The notes under the pieces were generated by a model that was not told the DNA's origin, did no database searches, and saw only the letters and a list, made by a program, of their open reading frames with translations. This document shows positions 56,229-64,000 of a stretch of 64,000 nt of DNA, piece by piece (the first letter of the stretch is position 1; each line of letters opens with the position of its first letter). The DNA lies in contig RXIC02000187.1 of NCBI GenBank assembly GCA_003952965.2, forward strand, positions 1 to 64,000, in the 5' to 3' direction. The position numbers were made by a program, and so were the translations under genes. The DNA is from Morella rubra (Eukaryota; Streptophyta; Magnoliopsida; Fagales; Myricaceae).

Positions 56229-59200
56229 TCAAGATGAAAGGTAAATGTTGTGAACATTTATCTTGGATAATAAATAGGGAAACTGGTCTGAAGCAAGAGA
56301 CTTGGTGAATAGATCAGCAAGTTGATGTTGTGACAGAACATGTAAAGTACGAAGCAATCCAGATTGAATTTTCTCACGTATGAGGTGATAGTCTAATTCA
56401 ATATGTTTCGTACGTTCATGAAAAACTGGGTTAGCTGCTATATGAAGGGCAGCTTGATTGTCACAGAAGAAGAGAGCCGGTTGAGAATAAGAAATATGCA
56501 GATCATGAAGGAGAAATCTGAGCCAAGTCAACTCACAACCCGTGGATGCCATAGCTCGGTATTCAGTCTCAGCTGAAGACTTAGAGATTGTGGTTTGTTT
56601 CTTGGATTTCTAAGAAATTAAAGCTTTACCAAGAAATACACAAAACCTAGTGACAGATCGTCTGGTGTCAGCACACCCAGCCCAATCAAAATCTGTGAAG
56701 GCTTTAAGGTGCAAAGAATTATGATGTGGGAAAAACAAACCCTGTCCAGGGGTGCTTTTGATGTATCGAAGGACCCTATGGGCAGCATCGAGATGAGGTT
56801 GGTGTGAGCGATCCATAAACTGAGTGAGGAGTTGTAAGGCATAAGACAGATCTGGCCTAGTGATTGTCAAGTACAGCAATTGGCCAACAAGTCTTCTATA
56901 CTCAATTGGATCAGACAGGGGAGAACCAACATCTTTAATCAATTTTAAGTTCTGTTCAACAGGTGTAAGAACAGGCTTAACTCCTACAAAACCAGAATCG
57001 GTCAAAATATCCAGAGCAAACTTCCTTTGACAGACAAAAATTCCTTTATCAAAGTGAGCTACCTCCAAGCCGAGGAAATATTTCAAAACTCCTAAATCCT
57101 TGATCTTGAATTTCTGGTCAATAATAAGCTTGAACTCATTAATTAAAGTAAGGTCATCACCCGTGAGAATTATATCGTCTACATATACCAATAAAGCAAG
57201 AAAAGAACTTGCTGAATGTTTGGTAAATAAGGTGTAGTCAGATTTAGACTGAACAAAGCCATTAGCCAAGAGGAAATTTGAAAACTTGAGAAACCACTAC
57301 CTAGAAGCCTGCTTTAAACCATATAAAGACTTGTGTAATTTGCAAACTTTAGACTCCCCTTTTCGACCGAAACCAGGAGGCAATCTCATGTAAATCCCGA
57401 CGAAGGAAGGCGTTATTAACATCCAATTGTTGAATATGCCAAGATCTAGAAGCTACAACAGCCAACAAGAGCCTCACGGTTGTGAGTTTAGCAATCGGAG
57501 AAAAAGTTTCAAAGTAGTCAAAGCCTTCCTTTTGGGTGAAGCCCTTTGCTACTAGTCGTGCCTTATGTCTCTCCACAGAACCATCTGCACGGAATTTCAA
57601 CTTGAGTACCCACTTGCAGTCAATGGGAGAGTGACCAGAAGGTAAATCACAAACTGTCCAAGCGTTGTTAACCTCTAAGGTAGCAATCTCTTGAGACATG
57701 GTCTCACGCCATTCAGGAGACATGATAGCAGTTTTGAAAGAAGAGGGTTCAGTATGATTGTTGACAGATAAAGCAAAAGCTTTCTGGGTAGTAGAGAGGT
57801 TATCATAACTAAGACAAGAATGAATGGAGTAAGGTAAACCAGCAAAATCAAAACCAGGCACTTTGGACAGTATTGATTTAGTATTCGACGTCGCAGCTAA
57901 CTTGCAGTGATAGTCATCCAAATCCTTTGGTTTCTTTGAAATTCGAGAAGACTTTCTGGTGGGTATAACAGTAGAAGAAGACTCATTAGGAGAATTTGAA
58001 AATGGAACTGCAATAGGAGAATGAATAGAATCTGGGCAAGAAATATTAGTAGAAATTTGTGGAGGTAAAGAAACTGGAGACACATGACCAGGAGGCTCAA
58101 CTGGAAGAGTAGTAGAGGAAGAATTATCTGGTGAATCAAAAATGACATTGGGTAGTACGCCAGTATCAAAGTTGAAAGAATGTTGTTTAAAAGGAAAATA
58201 ATCCTCATAAAAAAACAACATTTCGAGAAGTGGAGAATTGATGAGTATGAATATATCCTTTGGTCCCATATGGATAACCAAGAAAGACACAAGGATTGGC
58301 ACAAGCATTAAACTTGTGACGCTGTCTAGAAAGAGTAGACACATAACACAAACAGCCAAATACTTTCAGATGTTTGTAATCAGGTGGGAATGAAAAAAGC
58401 ATTTCAAATGGTGATCTGTTACCAAGTAAAGGTGAAGGCAAGCGGTTAATGAGATAGACTGCAGAAAGAATACAATCTGACCAGAAAACAAGCGGAAGAT
58501 TGGATTAGATTGGAATCGAAGAGCACGAGTAACATTCAACAAGTGCTGGTGCTTTCTTTCCACGGTTCCATTCTATTGAAGTGTAGCAACACAAGAATGT
58601 TGATGTAGAATGTCATGTGATACTAGCAGATCAGGAAAATGAAACTCAAAACCGAAATCTGTCCTAATGGTTTTGACTTGCAGATTAAATTGAGTTTTGA
58701 CAAGCTGAAAGAATGACCGAATGTGAGTTTGAGTTTGTGCTTTGGATTGAAGTAAATAAACCCAAGTGCACCGTGTGAAGTCATCAACAATGGTGAGAAA
58801 GAACCTAATTCCATTATGATCAGGGACTGAAAAAGGGCCCCACAAATCACAGTGTATTAGTTCAAAAGGAAATTGAGTTTTAGTGACAGATATCGGAAAT
58901 GGCAATCTATGTTGCTTTGCCATAGAATACACAGTACAATGATGAATTTTAGAAGCAGTAATATCATTGATATGAGGTTGTAAAAGGTTCATTCTAGCCA
59001 AAGAGGGATGACCTAATCGACAATGCCACAAGGCAGTCGAATTATTAACAGTCATATTGCAGGAAGATTGAGAAACAATAGATGAAATAAAAAAAAATAA
59101 AGTCCACTTGATTCTCTAGCCAAACCAATCGTTGTCCAAGTACGTGGGTCCTCAATAAAGAGATACCAACCAAGAAGTATAAGGCAACAAGAAATCTGTT

Positions 59201-60579
59201 TAATGAGAGAACTGACAGATATCAAGTTATATGAAAAAGAAGGCACCACTAGGACATTGGTTAGCAATAGAGAGGGAAAAAGTTGTATTGTACCAATATG
59301 TGTGACAGGACCACAAGTATTATTTGGCATCTTGACAGAAGAATTCATAGTGGTAGTGATAGAGGTTAACATGGACACGGAGCTGACCATATGGTCAGCC
59401 GCACCAGTGTCTACAATCCAATTTGTAGTAGAGCATTCAGTGAAATTGACTGAATGAAGAGAGGACGAGGACAGATTACCTGCCATATTGACCATAGCAT
59501 GAGCAGACATCTCATTGGTCAAATCAGATGATGAAGTAGAATCTAATTGTGGAAGGAGAGCCAAAGGCATTGAGCATGAGTGAAAGGCAAAGAAGCAACA
59601 GCGTCTACTGGTGAAAGCATATCAGAAGAAACCTGATGTACTGAACGTGCTGGTGCATTTGACTGGAGCCGAGGCTTGTATCCGGGAGGATAGCCATGCA
59701 ACTTGTAGCACTTGTCGACAACATGTCTAGTGAATCCGCAATGGCTTCAGGTGGGATGATTCTTCTTTGATGGATAAGGCTTGGTTGCAAACTTGTTGAC
59801 AAAGGTTGAAGGATTCTGAGAACCTTGTCCGCGAGTGAAGAAGACATTTTTCTCAACAGAGTGTGAATGAAGAGAGGCAATATCACGTTGCTTTTCTTCT
59901 TGTACAACCAAGGAAAATACCTTGTTAATGGATGGAAGTGGATCCATTCACAAGATTTATCCTCTAACATGTGAATAAAAATCATTTAACCCCATGAGAA
60001 ACTACATGATGCATTCTCGATTGTGTTCATCAATCAGACTCTTAACTGCTCCACAGTTGCACAGATGACGGATCTTATAATTGGACAACTCCTCCCATAG
60101 ACCTCTAAACTTAGTGTAATATGCAGTGACAGTGTGCTGTCCTTGAGACAAGGACGCAATGGACTTCTGAATCTGAAGATTCGTGGTCCATTGTCTTGTG
60201 AAAAACGCTCAATTAAATCCTTCCAGATTCCAACCTCAATATCAATGTACAAGACACTATCTACTAAATCTTCGGAGATTGAGTTCAAAAGCCAAGAAGT
60301 TACCATATCATTGCAACGGATCCAGACTGCATAGTTGGCATCAGATGGTTCTGGCTTTGGAAGCACTTCATTGACAAAATCTAACTTGTTCTTAGCACTC
60401 AGTGCCATCTGCATTGATCTTCTCCAACTGAGATAGTTATCGGCATTAAGAACCTGAGAGACCAGAGCCGTACTAGGACTATCACCATGGTTGAGGAAAA
60501 ATGGATTAGATTGAATATCAGAGTTACTCGCAGGGTTACTAATAGGAGACGAAATTTGTGGTGTTTCAGTGGCCATCAA
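56229..60579 (-). pseudogene. Copia gag-pol polyprotein with stops and frameshifts
   Basis: Gag begins MMATETPQISS and holds LNADNYLSWRRSMQMALSAK (60034-60579). A CCHC knuckle followed by YKLHGYPPGYKPR lies at about 59670-59750. A protease-like DTGAADHM is near 59390. The GAG-pre-integrase HCRLGHPSLARMN is near 59000, and the integrase core with DLWGPF and VDDFTRCTWV is near 58790. The integrase RSDNG position reads RTDFG. A stop interrupts the TPQQNG-like site at 58573. The reverse transcriptase has CKWVLKLKFRADGSVERHKA and a frame break after [16 protein letters not shown] is intact near 57190. The RNase H region has a stop after GKALIS. Several independent lesions make it non-autonomous. 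Confidence 0.92.
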
Positions 60580-60583
60580 AGTA

Positions 60584-60595
60584 GCTTTGATACCA
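60584..60595 (-). other. Copia primer-binding site
   Basis: On the minus strand TGGTATCAAAGC follows the LTR end TTGACA directly. It matches the standard plant initiator-Met tRNA primer site of copia elements except at one position. Confidence 0.85.
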
Positions 60596-60777
60596 TGTCA
60601 ATTTTGTAAATGCAAAACAGAGTGTAAGAGAAACAAAGAACTTTGGGGATATTAAGGTTGTGGAATAATTCTGAAAACAAAGAAAAACCGAAACTTCCAG
60701 CTCAGCAACTTGCTTTGGCAGATAACAGAATTCTGACTCTTCCAGCTCAGCAACGTGCTATAACAATATTTCCGATA
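60596..60777 (-). repeat. 5' LTR of the copia element
   Basis: 182 bases, same internal CTTCCAGCTCAGCAAC repeats as the 3' LTR. It is followed on the plus strand by the GTAAG duplication and then by the UGT-like fragment. Confidence 0.9.
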
Positions 60778-60861
60778 GTAAGCTCCAATGCAAGTGAGCT
60801 GCAGAAATTCTCGAATTCGAAGGATCTATGTACTCGATTAAGGGGGGGCCTTCGGTGAGGA

Positions 60862-61230
60862 GCGATGGTTGTGGTTGGAATTGACAAAGGTAACATGGAA
60901 GCCAGCATCGCATAGGAACTTTGATAGATTTTAGCAATGGTTTGAGGTGGGCCTTGTGCGGGGAACGACAAGATCAGTACATGAGGTCTCGTATCGCCAG
61001 TCTCTTGACTCTTTCATAGGACATGACCTCATTTACAACGCATTTCCAAGTAAGTATTCATCTTAATATTTATATATATTCGATGAGTCTATCGGGGACA
61101 ATATCTCTTCCCATCTACGATATTGCGATGATCTTTCCGGATTTCACCAGTTAGAATTTGGGTCATTCCTTGCAATATTAATGAGGGAGCTTTCTTCAAC
61201 AGTTCAATTTCTCATTTAATTTGGTCAGAC
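60862..61230 (-). pseudogene. Truncated UGT709-like copy: start of exon 1 plus promoter-proximal DNA
   Basis: About 60862-60990 matches the first 120 or so bases of UGT exon 1 (the part encoding PFPAQGHLKP through FHVTFVNS) with several substitutions and one-base indels that break the frame. The start-codon area is altered. About 61080-61230 matches the region upstream of the complete exon 1 at about 40060-40230. The rest of exon 1 is missing, with the copia insertion close to the truncation. It is a dead fragment of a tandem duplicate. Confidence 0.82.
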
Positions 61231-61249
61231 TTGCTGTAGGACTAGTGGG

Positions 61250-61555
61250 TGGGCGATATTGACGGTGATGTTAACTTTTGTCGTGATATTTTGATGATAA
61301 TAATAAAGTTCATTGAATTAATTGATTGAATCAAATCAAAGACATTAGCGGCCAGGTGAGCATAAGATAAATAACTAAGCTCTTACGAATTAAGAAAATA
61401 CAAAGAGAATAAAATATAATTTTCTCAATTAACGAAGAAAAAGAAAAACCATCACTATAATTCCCATTACCCACGTCGTTGTGTAAGGGTTTTCGCATTT
61501 TTCTATTAGTAATAGATTTTTGTTTATTTATCCACGAGAGATCACAATGTCTAGT
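61250..61555 (+). repeat. About 300-bp dispersed repeat, copy A
   Basis: Shares with 61874-62175 the ordered blocks GGCGATATTGACGGTGATGT, GATAATAATAAA, TAATTTTCTCAATTAAC and TTCGCATTTTTCTATTAGTA. The level of divergence suggests an old duplication. It is non-coding. Confidence 0.7.
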
Positions 61556-61649
61556 TCTCGCTCAAATAGTCCGTACCTATTTCTTTTGATTTTTTCTGTT
61601 GAAATCTCCGAGAAGGTTTTAGACTTGTTGTTAGCTGTGGATTCACTGG

Positions 61650-61873
61650 AGTATGTTTGTTTTGAGAAAATTTTAAGAATTTTAAGAATAGTGTGAATAT
61701 TTAGGTGATGTTTGAGTTTTATTGACATGTGTATAAAAGTTGTTAAAGTTGTATTGATGTGTGTAAAAAAAGTAATGATGAGTTGTATTGGTATACGTGT
61801 AGGAGTAATATTAAAAGTATAACTTTAGAAAGTTGGATTTAAATTCTTAAATTTTTAGACAAACGAACATGCC
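61650..61873. mobile_element. MITE, hAT-like (copy 4), between two repeat copies
   Basis: Left end TATGTTTGTTTTGAG and right end in reverse GCATGTTCGTTTGTC. The interior is AT/GT-rich without coding capacity. It has the same terminal style as the MITEs at 1833, 6590 and 9675. Confidence 0.5.
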
Positions 61874-62335
61874 TGAGCGATATTGATGGTGATGTTGACT
61901 TTTGTATACGATCAATATTTTAATGATAATAATAAAATTGATTGAGTTGGTTAATTAATGTAGATCCAAGATGAAAACTACATGAACACAAGTAAAGAAC
62001 TAAACTCTCAAAGATCAAGAAGATGCAAAAGTGTGTAAAATGTAATTTTTTCAATTAACAAAAAAATCATAACGATAGTTCCCAATTTCCCATTATTCAC
62101 AGCATCGTGCAAGGGTTTCGCATTTTTCTATTAGTAATAGAATTGTTTATTTATCCAGGTGAAATCACAGCTTCCCCTCCCATTGGTTTTTCACGGAAGG
62201 GTTTATGCATGCATTTTTCTATTATTTATCGATTAATCTATTTGTCCCGTGAAATCACAGCTTCCTTCCTATTGACTTTTACGCATTTATATTATTTATA
62301 GATTTATTTATATATCCGTGTGAAACATTATCTAA
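61874..62335 (+). repeat. About 300-bp dispersed repeat, copy B, with partial reiterations
   Basis: Copy B spans about 61874-62175. Two further partial copies of its end (GCATTTTTCTATTA..TTTATCC..TGAAATCACAGCTTCC) follow to about 62335. The MITE lies between copies A and B. Confidence 0.65.
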
Positions 62336-63296
62336 TCTTTTATAAACTTTTGATTTGTACACATGACCTAGACTGAGACGCCTTTGGAGGGTTTTCCTTA
62401 TAGTTCATCAATTAGCCTGAACAAAATATGAAGTACGTTGCAAACATGATAAAAGAATATATATATATTTTGTGGAAAGGAGAAAACTCTATCGCTTTTG
62501 TGTTTAACACAGGATTGCAAGTAATTTGCATGAACTTACGAGAGAAAGATTAAAGGAAAAGAAACAGAGCCTGTTTTTTTGGATGTTTAAGAACAACAAA
62601 TGTATATATATACTGCGTAATTATTATCCTCCCTTGAGAAACAATCAGTGTCAAAATGTATATCTGTACACATAATATACAACTAACTATTCATTTTAGT
62701 AATTTGTAGGCACTTAGAAATTACGTACCCATGTGATTTGGTTTTGATAAATCTGTTGATTTATAATGACTATTCGAAATAAATGCACGCCTATATCTTT
62801 ACATACTCTTGTAGATTCTTCCTGCACAATATAAATAAAGCCCTTTCACCTTCCTGCACAATATAATTAACAAAGCCCTTTCACGGGTGAGTAAATCTTC
62901 CAATGATTAAGTTAATTCTTTTGTGCTATCTTTCTCCGACTCTAAAGTAGATGTGTTTATGAATTACCTATCTTTCTTCTCTTCTTTCCTTCTTTTTATA
63001 CTAAATTTCCCATTCTTCCCTTTTTTCTTCTTTTCTTCTAACTGCCTCCTATCGTGATGGTCTTTGTGAGCATTTTTCTTTTTATCATGTGTAACCAATC
63101 GTGGAGAGATTGTCTTCGTGGGTTTCTCTTGGATTTGACGAATTCTATTTGCCTAGAATTCGGATTACTTCCACTTGGGCCCTTTTGGGTCGGCCGTTCA
63201 AGTCCAACTCTTGATGGGCTGATTGATTCAGTTTTGATATCATCAATTAATTTCAATGAGAGAGAGCTTCTGCCCAATAGCGAGTGACATTTATAT
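62336..63296. other. Intergenic spacer, no gene seen
   Basis: AT-rich, with a TATATATATA tract near 62458 and a short direct repeat CCTGCACAATATAA..AAAGCCCTTTCAC at about 62821-62884. Open stretches on both strands around 63038-63287 have no recognisable domain. Confidence 0.4.
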
Positions 63297-64000
63297 CACT
63301 ACAAGAAAACCAGGCTACGGCCGCCAACTGTCACTCTTTTGTCGCTAAAAGGTATGGCTTCCGTGACCGAATTCTTCAATTCGTCACTAAAGATACAAGC
63401 CTATAAAAAAAGGTCACTAAAGGTGAAAAGTCAGAGTAACTTTCTTCTTCCCGTTACTACACTCAAAAGCTATCGTTACAAAAAGTCAAAAATCAAAATG
63501 ACTTTTCGCGGTTGTCATTTAGAGCTAAGGCTTCTTCTTGCCCCCGCAGCCATTGCTCTTTGTCAAATTCTTCTCCTTACTAGCCGCCTCACTTCTCTCT
63601 TTTCTTTTCCCCATCTTCTTTCTCTCTCTCTTTCTTTCGAGTTATTGCCTTTGCCAGTGTCATACGTTGTTGTCTTCGTTGGTGTCCTGCACTGTTTGGA
63701 AGTCTCGCTGGTATGGTCTATTTGTTGCCTTGAATTTTCTTTTGTTCTGCACGTCCAATCTTTGCACCATTACAAAGTGTGCTAGACTAACTCGGATTAA
63801 TCTTGGGTCGATTTCATTGTTGCCGTGTGGACTCTCAACCTAGGCACTGAAAGAAAGATTGGTGCTGACTACTCGGAGGATGACTCTTGAGAAAGAAAGA
63901 TTGGTTGTACAGGATGATTTGAGAGAACTGGAAGGGCGTCGGGATTTTAGTTGGGTTTTAGGGTTTCCTGTCTACTTTTCTTGTTTATTATTTCATTTCG
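63297..64000. mobile_element. Terminus of a second CACTA element, runs off the window
   Basis: CACTACAAGAAAACCAGG is a classic CACTA terminus. It is followed by subterminal repeats of the GTCACTAAAG/CGTCACT type to about 63500, then CT-rich sequence. The other end and any transposase lie outside the window. An open reading stretch at 63339-63785 includes these repeats and shows no known domain. Confidence 0.7.

Larger units (their letters stand above)
56042..60777 (-). mobile_element. Ty1/copia LTR retrotransposon, 4.7 kb, disabled
   Basis: LTRs of 180 and 182 bases (56042-56221 and 60596-60777) are flanked by a perfect 5-bp duplication GTAAG (56037-56041 and 60778-60782). On the minus strand the 5' LTR is followed directly by TGGTATCAAAGC, the initiator-Met tRNA primer site. 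The polypurine tract TTGAGGGGGAG precedes the 3' LTR. Domain order gag, integrase, reverse transcriptase, RNase H is that of copia elements. The two LTRs differ at roughly ten positions by eye, so insertion is not very recent. Confidence 0.93.

Noticed and set aside
63339..63785. 148-codon open frame near the window end
   Set aside because: It runs through CACTA subterminal repeats and CT-rich DNA, with no domain and no splice support.

Overview
The window looks like nuclear DNA of a flowering plant, probably a eudicot with a repeat-rich genome. The evidence is long AT-rich spacers, many GT-AG introns, plant gene families (PASTICCINO1, COPT copper transporters, a UGT709-like glucosyltransferase) and a dense set of plant transposons. 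I see no rRNA, tRNA or CRISPR features. The species cannot be fixed from the sequence.

Region by region. (1) 1-11 kb: one five-exon gene for a conserved plant protein of unknown function (2857-4699), with AT-rich spacer and small hAT-like MITEs on both sides. (2) 11.07-19.22 kb: a complete 20-exon PAS1 gene (three FKBP domains plus TPRs) with several MITEs in its introns. (3) 21.1-25.9 kb: two COPT/CTR copper transporter genes on the minus strand. The first has a frameshift at the start of TM1; the second is intact. A roughly 2.8 kb element with long terminal inverted repeats separates them. (4) 27.07-31.36 kb: a Ty3-type LTR element with a clean 5-bp TSD. It keeps gag and protease but has no reverse transcriptase or integrase. 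(5) 30.2-39.7 kb: a rearranged UGT locus. A near-perfect palindrome with arms of about 3.5 kb carries two head-to-head copies of UGT exon 2, each flanked by a copy of the same LTR. Next to it are a third exon 2 copy full of short deletions, a 1.27 kb TRIM-like element, and the only good exon 1. (6) 40.4-44.5 kb: a decayed hAT element (8-bp TSD). (7) 44.6-53.2 kb: a complete but decayed CACTA element (3-bp TSD). (8) 56.0-60.8 kb: a disabled Ty1/copia element (5-bp TSD) beside a truncated second UGT copy. (9) 61-64 kb: diverged direct repeats, a MITE and the terminus of a second CACTA element that runs off the window.

The native genes are unrelated housekeeping or transport genes and do not form an operon or a clear pathway cluster. 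The most unusual part is the UGT palindrome. Its centre lies inside a fold-back MITE nested in an LTR of the TRIM-like element, and if transcribed it would give a long hairpin RNA against UGT exon 2. It also needs checking as an assembly artefact. No ORF here looks like a completely new protein system.
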